Shown here piece by piece: positions 42,766-51,321 of a stretch of 64,000 nucleotides of DNA. Within the stretch, counting starts at the first letter, position 1, and each line of letters begins with the position of its first letter. Below the pieces are notes generated by a model that had not been told where the DNA came from, did not search any database, and was given only the letters and a program-made list of their open reading frames with translations. The position numbers and the translations under genes were made by a program. This DNA is from JAICYJ01 sp963766445 (GTDB lineage Bacteria; Actinomycetota; Thermoleophilia; Gaiellales; JAICJC01), in contig CAVXZW010000009.1 of the NCBI GenBank assembly GCA_963766445.1, forward strand, positions 1 to 64,000, given 5' to 3'.

Positions 42766-43473
42766 GTGGCTGGATCAACCGTGCTCGTCGTCGAGGACGA
42801 GCCCCGAATCGTGGAGTTTCTGGTGGAGAATCTCCGCGCAGACGACTACTCGGTGCTGACCGCCGGCACCGCCGAAGAGGCGATCGAATTGCTCGCACAA
42901 TCGCAGCCCGATCTGATGCTGCTGGATGTGGTGCTGCCGGGCATGAGCGGCATCGACCTGTGCCGCCGAGTGCGCGGTGGCGACGGCATCAACGAGCCGT
43001 GGGACCCCGACCTGCCGATCATCATGCTCTCGGCGAAAGCGGAGCACACCGATCGCGTCCGCGGCCTGTCCCGCGGCGCCGACGATTACGTTACAAAACC
43101 GTTCCACTACCCGGAACTGCTGGCTCGCATCGCCGGCCTGCTGAAGCGCGTGTCGCGGGTCGACGAGCGCCATCTGCTGGCGGTCGGCGAGCTGGTCGTG
43201 AACACGCTGTCCAAGCAGGTGAAGGTGGGCGGCATCGGCGTCCAGTTGTCGGTCAAGGAGTTCCAGCTGCTGGCCACGCTGGCGGCCGAGCCGGAGCGGG
43301 TGTTCTCGAAGCAGGAGCTGCTGGAGCAGGTCTGGGGATTCAAGTCACCGGGCCGCACGCGAACGCTCGACTCCCACGCCAGCCGGCTCCGGCAGAAGCT
43401 GGCGGCCTGCTCCGACCGGGCCTGGATCGCCAACGTGTGGGGCCACGGCTACCGCGTCTGCGCACCGGAATGA
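42766..43473 (+). CDS. OmpR-family response regulator
   Basis: 235 aa. Receiver domain: acidic pair in VLVVEDEPRIVE, phospho-acceptor Asp in LMLLDVVLPGMSG (about residue 54), Thr/Ser in IIMLSAKAEHTD and Lys in DDYVTKPFHYPELL. C-terminal winged helix: VQLSVKEFQLLATLAAEPERVFSKQELLEQVWG and RTRTLDSHASRLRQKL. GTG 42766. Its stop overlaps the sensor kinase start (ATGA). First gene of an operon that continues into the Tad pilus genes, so pilus expression is its likely output. Confidence 0.92.
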   Translation: MAGSTVLVVEDEPRIVEFLVENLRADDYSVLTAGTAEEAIELLAQSQPDLMLLDVVLPGMSGIDLCRRVRGGDGINEPWDPDLPIIMLSAKAEHTDRVRGLSRGADDYVTKPFHYPELLARIAGLLKRVSRVDERHLLAVGELVVNTLSKQVKVGGIGVQLSVKEFQLLATLAAEPERVFSKQELLEQVWGFKSPGRTRTLDSHASRLRQKLAACSDRAWIANVWGHGYRVCAPE

Positions 43474-44461
43474 GGCTGGGCGGCTACTGGCTGCGGCTGG
43501 CGACCCCGTTCACGTTGATCGTGGCGGGGGTGGTGGCGGGCGCGGCTCAGCGAAATGATCCACCGATGCTGTTCGCGCTCGCCGCCGCCGCCTTCGCGGC
43601 GACGGTGGTCACGAGTGCCGTTGCAGGCTCGTCGCGTGGTCGCCCTGGTGCACGAGATCGGCTCGTTCGCCGAGCAGGTCAGCGCCGGTGAGTACGGCGC
43701 GCGCGTGTCCGCCGCGTGGTCCGGCTGAGATCGATGCGCTGGCGGCGAGCGTCAACGCCATGGCCGCCCGGCTCGCCCGCGAGGGTCATGCCAGGGCCAG
43801 CTTCATCGGCAAGGTCTCGCACGAGCTGCGCACGCCGTTGACGGTGATCAAGGGATACGTCTACACGCTCCAACGAGCCGAGGACGATCCGGTCAAGGCC
43901 GGCCGGCTGGACGTGATCAACGGCGAGTGCGAACGCCTCGCCTACCTGGTCGAGGATCTGCTCGAGCTGTCGCGTGCGCAGGCCGGCGAGCTGCGCGTGT
44001 CGGCGGAGACGTTCCCGCTCCGCGACTGCGTCGAGGAGGTCGCGGAGCGCCTGCGCGGCGTCGCGGAGCAGCGCCACGTCAGCATCGATCTTGCCTGGAC
44101 GGGCAACGGGTCGCTGGTGATGGGGGACGAGAACCGCATGCGTCAGATCTTCGCGAACCTGCTGACCAACGGCATCAAGTACGCCCCGCCCGGCACATCG
44201 GTCAGGATCGACGGTGACAGCACCGGCCACGAGCTGCGGGTGTCCGTGTCCGACGGCGGGCGTGGCATCCCGCCCGACGCCCTGCCGCGCATCTTCGACG
44301 AGTTCTACCAGCCCGACGGTGCAGAGCCGGGTGCCGGTCTCGGCCTGGCCGTCGTGCGCGAGCTGACCGAGGCGCATGGTGGCCACCTCGAGGTGGAGAG
44401 CTCGGTAGGGGAGGGCACGCGATTCACCGTTGGCCTGCCGGCGTGGGAGGTGGCGTTGTGA
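43470..44461 (+). CDS. Sensor histidine kinase (two frame breaks)
   Basis: About 330 aa. Two N-terminal membrane helices (TPFTLIVAGVVAGAA and LFALAAAAFAATVVTSAVAG), then after a frame change near 43640 a HAMP-like linker VALVHEIGSFAEQVSAGEYG; another break near 43715; then IDALAASVNAMAARLAREG. The dimerisation/phosphorylation helix has SFIGKVSHELRTPLTVIKGY (His in SHELRTP), and the ATPase has NLLTNGIKYAPPGTS (N box), VSDGGRGIPPD (G1), GAGLGLAVVRELTEAHGG (G2). Almost no extracytoplasmic loop, so it probably senses a membrane or internal cue. Partner of the regulator upstream. Confidence 0.85.
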
Positions 44462-45209
44462 GCGGCGGTCGCCCCGCTCCCTCTGCGGCTGGCCCGCGTG
44501 GAGCAACGCCCCGAGGTGGCCGTGGTCGTCGCTCCGGAGGAGCCGCCTCCGGGATGTGAAGCGCTGGTCGTCCAGCCCGCCTTGCTTGGCGCTGCGGCGG
44601 ATGGGCACGCCGGGCCGGGCAGGGGGCCGGATCGTCGTGCGCGCGTCGCTGCCCGGTATCGGCGGCCGTTACCTCGTGAGGGTTGCGCGCAGCGCCGCGG
44701 CCGGAGGATGGGCCTGCGAGGAGCTGGCCGCCCTCGTGGTCGAGCTGGAGCGCCGGTGCACCTACCTGCTGCTGGCATCGACCGTGGCGCCCCTGCTCGG
44801 GTCTCGGCCGCGCCGGCCCGGCGTGCGTGGTCCACGGCGGGCCATGGCCTGGGACGGTGGTGGCTGGTCGGGCGCACACACGCGCGACCTCACGGCCTAC
44901 GCCCGCACGGTGTCCGGACGGGGCTACCTGTGCGCGGTCGCCACCTCGGGATCGTCGCCGCCGCGCACCGTCGCCGCGACGTTGGCCGATCTGACCGCCT
45001 CGGGAGTGTCGGTGGGGCGGATCACGCACGGCGTTGCCGCAGCGCTGGGCGCGTCCTGGGCCGTCGAGTTGCTGGGCGCGCCACCGCTCTCGGCGGCCCA
45101 GCTGCAGCGTCTGCGCGAGCAGTTCGGTGCCGCGCCACGCTGCGACTGGTGCGGCCTGCCGGTGGTCGGTCGCCACTGCCGCCGTTGCAGCCCGGGCAGG
45201 AACACGTGA
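44458..45209 (+). CDS. Unknown protein with C-terminal zinc ribbon, in Tad operon (frameshifted)
   Basis: About 250 aa, pieced from three frames. From GTG 44458 (overlapping the kinase stop), frame changes near 44475 and 44625 are needed to follow good coding sequence: LARVEQRPEVAVVVAPEEPP, then IVVRASLPGIGGRYLVRVARSAAAGG, CEELAALVVELERRCTYLLLAS, TVAATLADLTASGVSVGRITHGVAAALG. The end is a clear zinc ribbon, CDWCGLPVVGRHCRRC (C-x2-C-x8-C-x2-C). No known family. Its fixed place between the sensor kinase and cpaB-like gene implies a regulatory or assembly role in the pilus system. Confidence 0.55.
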
Positions 45210-45793
45210 GCCGGCACCGCCGGCGCAGCGTGGTGCTCGGGGCGCTGGCGCTCGTGCTGGCGCTGGCGGCGTTGTACGGGTTCGGCGGCGGCTCCGGCCG
45301 CCCGTCACCCCAGCCGATGCAGCGGGTCGTGTCGATGCGCCGCCCGGTGGCGCCAGGGCAGCGGATCGCCGCCAGCAGACCTGGCCACGGGAGCGGTGCC
45401 GATCACCTGGGCGAACCCGCACCAGCTGGCCGACCCGGCGTCGCGGTGGGTCAGCTCGCAGCCGTGGCGCTGCCGGCGGGTGCTCCGTTGATGGACTCCG
45501 AGCTGGCCGGGTCGTCGGCCGGTCAGGACGGCCGGGACGTCTCGCTGCGCCTGGACGAGGCGGCCGGCCTGCCGCTGGATCCGCCCGACGGTTTGACCGC
45601 CGACCTCTATCTGGTGCGGCCGGGCCGCGCGCCGCGCGTGCAGCTGGTGCTGGCCGACGCGCTCGTGATCGCGTCGCGGACGGTCGACGGAGCCGCCGTC
45701 GCCACCCTGCGCGTACGTGCGCGCGACGTTCCGGTGCTGATCCAGGCCGAGTCGGCCGGCTCGCTGCGCCTGGTGGGGCGGAGCGGGCCGTGA
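45206..45793 (+). CDS. CpaB/RcpC-like SAF-domain pilus assembly protein (frame breaks)
   Basis: About 195 aa. N-terminal membrane anchor SVVLGALALVLALAALYGFGG; then the SAF start VVSMRRPVAPGQRIAA and, after two compensating frame changes near 45378 and 45437, DLATGAVPITWANPHQLADP and VAVGQLAAVALPAGAPLMDSEL, the typical CpaB pattern of a beta-clip. The C-terminal DVSLRLDEAAGLPLDPPDGLTADLYLV and ALVIASRTV match the RcpC region. It stabilises the outer part of the Tad secretion channel. GTGA overlaps on both sides. Confidence 0.75.
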   Translation: MSRHRRRSVVLGALALVLALAALYGFGGGSGRPSPQPMQRVVSMRRPVAPGQRIAASRPGHGSGADHLGEPAPAGRPGVAVGQLAAVALPAGAPLMDSELAGSSAGQDGRDVSLRLDEAAGLPLDPPDGLTADLYLVRPGRAPRVQLVLADALVIASRTVDGAAVATLRVRARDVPVLIQAESAGSLRLVGRSGP

Positions 45794-46846
45794 GCGCCGA
45801 GCGACGCTGTCTCGTCGTGGGTGGCGACCCTGCCGTGGCAGCGGGCGTCGTCGCGGTGATCGAGTCGGCCCCAGGCCTGGTGTGCGGCGGCGTGTTGGAA
45901 CCGGCCGCCGCGATATCCGGGCTGCGCCCGGTCTGCGATGTGATCGTGGCCTGCGACGCGGCGGGACAGACGGCGATCGAGCTGGCCGCGCCGCTGATCC
46001 GTACGTGTGGCGGAGTGCCCGTGATCGTCGCGACCGCGGCCCCTGACATCGGAGCCCACCGTGCGGCGCTGGCCGTGGGCGCCCGGGGCGTGCTCGGCCT
46101 CCCGCCCGATGCGGACGAGCTGGTGCGGTCGGTCGGCAGCGCCGCCGGTGCCCGCCTCGAGCAGGAATCCCGCAGGCAGGCGGGCCGCGTGGTCGCGATC
46201 TGCGGGGCGAAGGGCGGCTGCGGCGTGAGCGCCCTGGCCACGAGCGTCGCCCGAGCGGGTCGCGGGCTGCTGATCGACATGGCCGGCGGCTTCGACGACG
46301 CCGCTCAGCGGCTGGGCTGTGCCCCGCGCCGGAGCCTGGCCGACGTGGCCGGGCTGGATGACGCGCTCAGCGCCGACGCGCTGCGATCGCTCGTGTGCAC
46401 CCACCCTGACGGGATGCAGCTGGTGGCACGGTCGGCCGACGCGGGTGCGACCGAGATGGTGTCGCCCGAGCTGGCCCGGGCACTCGTCCGCGAGAGCAGG
46501 GCGGTGGCGGCGCTGACCTTGACCGACCTGGGGGTGGCCACCGGCGAGCACGCCCTGGCGGTGGCTGATCAGCGCCGACCGCTCGCTGCTCGTGGCGACG
46601 CCGCACCCGGCCGTGGTCGATTGCGCGGCGCGCGCCGCATCCTGGCTCGATCGCCGGGGCGTACCCGGTGGGTCGGTGGGCCTGGTGGTCAACCGCTGGT
46701 CGCGCGGCGGCGAGATGTCGCTCCGCGGAATCGAGCGGGCCGTGGGCGTACCCGTGGTCTCGGTGGTGCGCGAAGGCGTGCTGTCGGGATCGGGAGGGCG
46801 TCCGCACCCGGCCGTGGAGGAGCTGCTCGGGGAGCTGGTCGCGTGA
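45790..46846 (+). CDS. CpaE/TadZ-like ATPase (frameshifted)
   Basis: About 352 aa. Receiver-like N-terminal half (LVVGGDPAVAAGVVAVIESA, CDVIVACDAAGQTAIELAA, GVPVIVATAAPDIG, VGARGVLGLPPDADEL) without the phospho-Asp context, then a MinD/ParA-type ATPase with deviant Walker A CGAKGGCGVSALAT (about residue 138) and LLIDMAGGFDDAAQRLG. Frame change near 46570 joins to VATPHPAVVDCAARAASWL and GLVVNRW. TadZ/CpaE localises the pilus machine to the cell pole. Start GTG 45790 overlaps the CpaB-like stop. Confidence 0.8.
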
Positions 46847-47991
46847 CCGATCCGGCCGGCCTGGTTGCGCGCTACCGCGATCGTATTCGCCGGGAGGTGC
46901 TCGAGCACGGGGTTACGGGCTCGGATCCGCGGGCCGCGCTGGCCGCGCGCACGCGGGCGCTGTTGCGAAGTGAGGTGGCCCTGCCGCCGGGCGACCTCGA
47001 TCGTCTGGTCGAGGCCATGCTCGACGACGCGCTCGGCGCCGGGCCGCTCGAGCCGCTGATGCGCGACCCGGAGGTGACCGAGGTGATCGCGAACGGGCCC
47101 GATCACGTGTACGCCGAGCGGCGCGGCCTGCTGCGCCGGGAGCAGGTCCGCTTCGAGGACGAGGCGCACCTGCGCCACGTGATCGAGCGGATCGTGACCG
47201 CGGTCGGCCGGCGCGTCGACGAGTCCAGTCCGATGGTGGACGCGCGCCTGCCCGACGGCAGCCGCGTCAACGCCGTGCTTCCGCCGGTCGCGCTGGACGG
47301 GCCGCTACTGACGATCAGGCGGTTCGCGGCCGAGGGACTTTCGATCGACGACATGGTTGCGCGTGGTTCGCTGACGCCTGCCCAGGCCGAGCTGCTGGAC
47401 GGCTGCGTGAGCGGACGGCTGAACGTCGTTGTCAGCGGCGGCACCGGAACCGGCAAGACGACACTCCTGAATGCGATGGCAGCCTACATCGGGCGTCACG
47501 AACGCATCGTTACGGTCGAGGACGCTGCCGAGCTGCGCCTCGCCCAGCCGCACGTGGCGCGCCTGGAGACGCGGCCCGCGAACGTCGAGGGCCGGGGTGC
47601 GATCGAGCTCCGCGCGCTCGTGCGAAACGCGCTTCGCATGCGGCCCGACCGGATCGTGGTCGGCGAGGTGCGCGGTCCCGAGGCGCTGGACATGCTGCAG
47701 GCGATGAACACCGGGCACGATGGGTCGCTGACGACCGTGCACGCCTCGTCACCGGCTGATGCGATGCGGCGGATCGAGACGATGGTGCTGATGGCCGGGC
47801 TGGAGCTTCCACACTCGGCCGCGCGAGAGCAGGTCGTTGCTGCCATCGACGTGGTCGTGCACGTGTCGCGTGCCGCCGACGGAAGACGTTTCCTGCGATC
47901 GCTGGACGGGCACGATCGGGCGGAAGGGGCGCTCCGGCGGCTGGATGGCGAGCTCGTGGCACGCCTGCGGGAGCTGCGATGCGGCTGCTGA
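46843..47991 (+). CDS. tadA: Tad pilus secretion ATPase TadA (CpaF)
   Basis: 382 aa, unbroken. N-terminal GPLEPLMRDPEVTEVIANGPDHVYAERRG; ATPase with VVVSGGTGTGKTTLLNAMAA (Walker A, about residue 205), Asp box TVEDAAELRLAQPHVARLE, Walker B RIVVGEVRGPEALDML, His box MNTGHDGSLTTVHASSP. Hexameric motor for assembling Flp pili (type IVb/type II-like secretion). GTG 46843 overlaps the CpaE stop, and the 3' end overlaps tadB by 13 nt. Confidence 0.93.
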   Translation: MTDPAGLVARYRDRIRREVLEHGVTGSDPRAALAARTRALLRSEVALPPGDLDRLVEAMLDDALGAGPLEPLMRDPEVTEVIANGPDHVYAERRGLLRREQVRFEDEAHLRHVIERIVTAVGRRVDESSPMVDARLPDGSRVNAVLPPVALDGPLLTIRRFAAEGLSIDDMVARGSLTPAQAELLDGCVSGRLNVVVSGGTGTGKTTLLNAMAAYIGRHERIVTVEDAAELRLAQPHVARLETRPANVEGRGAIELRALVRNALRMRPDRIVVGEVRGPEALDMLQAMNTGHDGSLTTVHASSPADAMRRIETMVLMAGLELPHSAAREQVVAAIDVVVHVSRAADGRRFLRSLDGHDRAEGALRRLDGELVARLRELRCGC

Positions 47992-48546
47992 CCCGACGGT
48001 CACAGGCCCGGCGCGAGCGGGCGGTGGCCGGGCAGATGCACCTGGCGGCGGCGGAGCTGGGAGCGCACGTGCGGGCCGGTCGCACGCTGGCGCAGGCGAT
48101 CGGCGATGTGGCGGAGGACATGCCCGAGCCGGCGCGGTCGGAGCTCACGGTCGCGGCTGCGGCGATCAGGCTGGGTATGCCTCCGACCGAGGCGCTTGGC
48201 CGGGCTGCGCGGCGGCCCGGACGCGTCGGTGCTGGCGTCGGCGGTCGCCGTTCAGCTGCGCGTCGGCGGCGACCTGGCGACCCTGCTCGACGGCCTGGCG
48301 GAGGCGCTGGTCGAGCGCGATGCCCAGCGCCGGGCGGCCGAGGTGGCGACGGCGCAGGCGCGGGCGACGGCGCGGATGGTGGCCGCGATGCCTCTCGCGT
48401 CGGTGCTGGGGCTGGCCTTGATCGACTCCGCTGCGCTGGCGGCGCTGCTTGCGTCGCCTCTGGGAGTGGGCTCTCTGGTCGCCTCCGGGGCTCTCACCGC
48501 GGCGGGTCTGGCGGTGATCGGCAGGCTGGCCGCGGTGGCGTCGTGA
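47979..48546 (+). CDS. tadB: Tad pilus membrane protein TadB (frameshifted)
   Basis: About 188 aa. GspF/T2SSF-domain: QMHLAAAELGAHVRAGRTLAQAIGDVAEDMPEPARSEL and, after a frame change near 48205, SVLASAVAVQLRVGGDLATLLDGLAEALVERDAQRRAAEVATAQARATARMVAAMP, followed by two membrane helices (ASVLGLALIDSAALAALLAS and LVASGALTAAGLAVIGRLAAV). Shorter than standard TadB (~300 aa), lacking the N-terminal helices. Platform protein for pilus assembly together with TadC. Confidence 0.82.
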
Positions 48547-49409
48547 TCCGCTGGCTGCTGCTGGCCGCCTGCCTGGCAGCAGCGGCGGAGGCGCGAGCGG
48601 CGTGGCGGCGCGATCGGCAGCTGAACGGCCGCGACGTGCGCCGGGCCACGCATCGGCTCGATGCGCTGGTGGCGGCGGGCCACGCCTGCCGGCGCCTGGG
48701 GCTGCGCTGCCCGGCGCCGCCGTTCCGGCGCGATCGGCTGATCGAGCGATCCGGCCTGGGCACGCGGCTGGGCGAGCAGGACGTCGACGACGCGCGGTTG
48801 GGCTCGGTGATGACGTTCGCGGCGGTGGGCGCGGCAGCGCTGCTGCTCCTGCAGTCGCCGGCCGGCGTCGCGGTGGCCGCGGGCTGCGCCGGGTTCGGCT
48901 GGCTGTTTCCCGACCTGTGGCTGCGCTCTGCGGCGGCGCGACGCGCGGATGAGATCGAGCGGCAGGCGCCGCTCGCGATCGACCTGATCGCCTCGGCCGT
49001 GGCGGCGGGCATCTCCATCGACGATGCGATCCGGGGGGCGGCCACCTCGGCGTCAGGGCCGCTGCGGGCGGAGTTGGAGACCGTGTCCGCCAACCTGGCG
49101 CTCGGGCACCGCCGCGCGGCGGAGCTGCGCGATCTCGGCGAGCGCACGGCGTCGCCGTCGCTGATGCGCCTGGCGACGGCGCTTCGGATCAGCGATCGGC
49201 TGGGGGTGCCGCTGGCCGCGGGACTGCGCCGTCAGGCCGCGCGGACGCGCACCGAGCAAGCCCGGGCGGTGCAGGAGCGAGCGGCGAAGGCGGCTCCCCG
49301 GATCCTGCTGGTGGTGGTGTTCCTGCTGGTGCCGGCGGCGATGTTGCCCGTGATGACGGCGCTGGCCCTCGCCGCGTCAAGCTCCGTCGGCTCATTCCTC
49401 GCCGGCTGA
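48543..49409 (+). CDS. tadC: Tad pilus membrane protein TadC
   Basis: 288 aa, unbroken. GspF-domain: EIERQAPLAIDLIASAVAAGISIDDAIRGAATSASGPLRAELETVSANLALGHR, ALRISDRLGVPLAAGLRRQAARTRTEQARAVQERAAKAAPRIL and C-terminal helix VVVFLLVPAAMLPVMTALALA; two helices also near residues 90-130 (TFAAVGAAALLLLQ, GVAVAAGCAGFGWLF). GTG 48543 overlaps the tadB stop. Last gene of the operon; stops 6 nt before a convergent hydrolase. No tadV peptidase, tadE/F or tadD gene is in the window. Confidence 0.87.
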   Translation: MIRWLLLAACLAAAAEARAAWRRDRQLNGRDVRRATHRLDALVAAGHACRRLGLRCPAPPFRRDRLIERSGLGTRLGEQDVDDARLGSVMTFAAVGAAALLLLQSPAGVAVAAGCAGFGWLFPDLWLRSAAARRADEIERQAPLAIDLIASAVAAGISIDDAIRGAATSASGPLRAELETVSANLALGHRRAAELRDLGERTASPSLMRLATALRISDRLGVPLAAGLRRQAARTRTEQARAVQERAAKAAPRILLVVVFLLVPAAMLPVMTALALAASSSVGSFLAG

Positions 49410-49414
49410 GAGGC

Positions 49415-50299
49415 TCAGCGCGGTCCGGCGGCGTCGAGCAGGTCCGTGATCACGGGGTCGATCGGCACGCCGACGGTCGTGTGCCCGCCGCCCGGCATCT
49501 CGTCGAGCCGTGCGCCGGGGATGTGGGCCGCCAGCCAGCGGCCCTGTTCGATCGACACGAAGCCGTCCTCATCGCCATGCCGGATGATCACCGGCACGCG
49601 GATGTCGGCCACGGCGAATCCCCATGGCTTCGCCCAGGCCAGGTCATCGTCCAGCCATCCCCAGATCCCGGAGGACACCGCTGATTTGATCGATCGGGCC
49701 AGCCACTCCGCGACCTCGGGCACCTCGATCAGCGCGGCCTTGTCGGCGGCGCTCTGGTTGTCCGAGAGCGTCAGTTGCTCCCCGGTCAGCTCGGCAAACC
49801 CTTTCGCAGCCTGCTCGTACTCGGGCGCCAGCTCGGCTGGCGGCTTCGTCGTCAGCGCCCGCACCTCGTCCGCCTGGTCCCGCGGGAACCACGTCGTCCA
49901 GACCTCGCCGGCCTCGACCGGCGGAGCGGTGCCCGCCATGGTCACGGCGGCCCGCACCCTGTCGGGGAGCAGCGCGGCACAGGCCAGCGCAGTCGAGCCC
50001 CCACCCGACCAGCCGGCCACCAGGAAGCGCTCCGCGCCCAGGTGGTCGGCCAGCGCGGCCGTATCGGCGGCGGCGTCTGCCACCGTGCGTCCCTGGTTGC
50101 GCGTCGACCCGCCGTATCCGGGCCGCGAGCAGATCACCGAGCGCAGGCCACGGGCCGCGGCGGCCTCTGCGACATAGGGGAAATCGACAACCGCGCTCGG
50201 CGTCCCGACGCAGAAGACCAGCAGCTCCTCGTCCGGGTCGCCGGCCGCACTGTACTCGAAGGCGCGGCCGTCCGGCAGGTGCATGCGCTCGACGCTCAT
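49415..50299 (-). CDS. Alpha/beta hydrolase
   Basis: 294 aa. Nucleophile elbow GWSGGGS (about residue 100) with Ser, acid in RHGDEDGFVSIEQG, His in PGGGHTTVG; oxyanion-side FCVGTPSAVVDF. Resembles small-molecule esterases/haloperoxidase-like hydrolases. Single gene, convergent with tadC. Substrate not predictable. Confidence 0.88.
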   Translation of the reverse strand: MSVERMHLPDGRAFEYSAAGDPDEELLVFCVGTPSAVVDFPYVAEAAAARGLRSVICSRPGYGGSTRNQGRTVADAAADTAALADHLGAERFLVAGWSGGGSTALACAALLPDRVRAAVTMAGTAPPVEAGEVWTTWFPRDQADEVRALTTKPPAELAPEYEQAAKGFAELTGEQLTLSDNQSAADKAALIEVPEVAEWLARSIKSAVSSGIWGWLDDDLAWAKPWGFAVADIRVPVIIRHGDEDGFVSIEQGRWLAAHIPGARLDEMPGGGHTTVGVPIDPVITDLLDAAGPR

Positions 50300-50397
50300 C
50301 GGCCGACCCTATCGAATACAGGCGGCGACCGGCGTTGTTGCGCAGTCGTTACCGGTCGTCACGCGCACGTGACGGTTGCGTCCATACGGTGGAGCAC

Positions 50398-50655
50398 ATG
50401 CAGCGGGGTCAATCGACGGTCGAGTACCTGGCGCTGGTGCTGCTGGTGCTGGTGACCGCGTGTGCTCTGGTGCGCTTCCACACGCCGTTGGAGGGCATGG
50501 CGGTCGATCTGGCACAGGCCGTCTCGGGACGTGGCCGCCGCCACCTCGTCCATCAGCGGCGGGCACCGCGTCATCACGAGGGTCACCGCCGGCCGGCCGA
50601 TCGGAGCTGCGTCTGCCCGTTCTCCGCGCGAGTACGCCCAGGGGACGTGGCATAG
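50398..50655 (+). CDS. Second Flp-like pilin (3' part frame uncertain)
   Basis: QRGQSTVEYLALVLLVLVTACALVRFHTPLEGMAVDLAQAVSG: very short leader with the processing motif before T-V-E-Y and one hydrophobic helix, as in Flp/TadE-type pilins. After about residue 42 the reading turns Arg/His-rich; shifting frame near 50530 gives DVAAATSSISGGHRVITRVT, which has better coding character, so an indel is likely and the true end uncertain. Starts ATG 50398. Located ~1 kb after the Tad operon, behind a convergent hydrolase. Confidence 0.6.
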   Translation: MQRGQSTVEYLALVLLVLVTACALVRFHTPLEGMAVDLAQAVSGRGRRHLVHQRRAPRHHEGHRRPADRSCVCPFSARVRPGDVA

Positions 50656-50671
50656 CGACCGACGTCCGCCG

Positions 50672-51103
50672 TCAGGCTGCACCGGTCCGTCGGGAGGCAA
50701 GCCGCCCATCGAGGGACGCGGCCCCGGCACCCGCCCACAGCAGGAACAGGGTGGCCGCCAGCAGCGCTGGCGCCAGCAGCAGGTGCACCGGGCCGCCTTC
50801 TACGCGTCCTGCCGTGATGATCGCTCCGATCATGTTGCAGGCCAGCAGGAAGGCGAAGGGGCGCACGAACAAGCCGAGCAGCAGGGCCACCCCGCCGATC
50901 ACTTCCAGACCGCCGACGAGGTATGTCGCGGTGTCCGGAAACGGGATTTCGTAGCGCTCGAACGCGTCTCGTTCCGCCTCGTGGCGGACGAACTTGCCGA
51001 GCCCGAACCCGACGAAGACCACTCCCGCCACCAGGCGCGCGAACAGCGCCAGGAGTTCCAACCTTGGCCGTTGCGGTAGTCCCTGGATCAGCCAACGGGG
51101 CAT
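50672..51103 (-). CDS. DoxX family membrane protein
   Basis: 143 aa with four membrane helices: LLALFARLVAGVVFVGFGLGKFV, TYLVGGLEVIGGVALLLGLF, PFAFLLACNMIGAIIT and LLAPALLAATLFLLWAG. The GFGxGKF motif after the first helix and the central GGxE are DoxX-like. Start taken at ATG 51101-51103; ATG 51146-51148 would add 15 residues. Function in bacteria mostly unknown (thiosulfate/redox links in some). Confidence 0.82.
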   Translation of the reverse strand: MPRWLIQGLPQRPRLELLALFARLVAGVVFVGFGLGKFVRHEAERDAFERYEIPFPDTATYLVGGLEVIGGVALLLGLFVRPFAFLLACNMIGAIITAGRVEGGPVHLLLAPALLAATLFLLWAGAGAASLDGRLASRRTGAA

Positions 51104-51218
51104 GTACGCCAGTATCGTCGACCGCGTCCGCGCACGCTCGACTCCCATGCCGGCCGGCCAGCCCGCATCCTTTGTAGACTCCGCTCCTGAGCCGATTGTG
51201 GACGACGAGAGGGAGTAC

Positions 51219-51308
51219 GTGAACGAGTCATTGTCTCGCTGGTGGGTGCTGCTGATGGTGGCGGTGCTGCTGTTACTGCTGGCCTTCGTGGTCCACGTTT
51301 CGAAGTAG
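51219..51308 (+). CDS. Tiny single-helix membrane protein (29 aa)
   Basis: Starts GTG 51219, 4 nt after GAGAGGGAG; encodes VNESLSRWWVLLMVAVLLLLLAFVVHVSK in two parts: a short hydrophilic start and one 20-residue hydrophobic helix flanked by Arg/Trp-Trp and Lys. An earlier in-frame GTG at 51198 would add seven acidic residues. Divergent from DoxX and just upstream of an aldehyde dehydrogenase. Confidence 0.45.
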   Translation: MNESLSRWWVLLMVAVLLLLLAFVVHVSK

Positions 51309-51321
51309 CGGCGGCCGCGCG

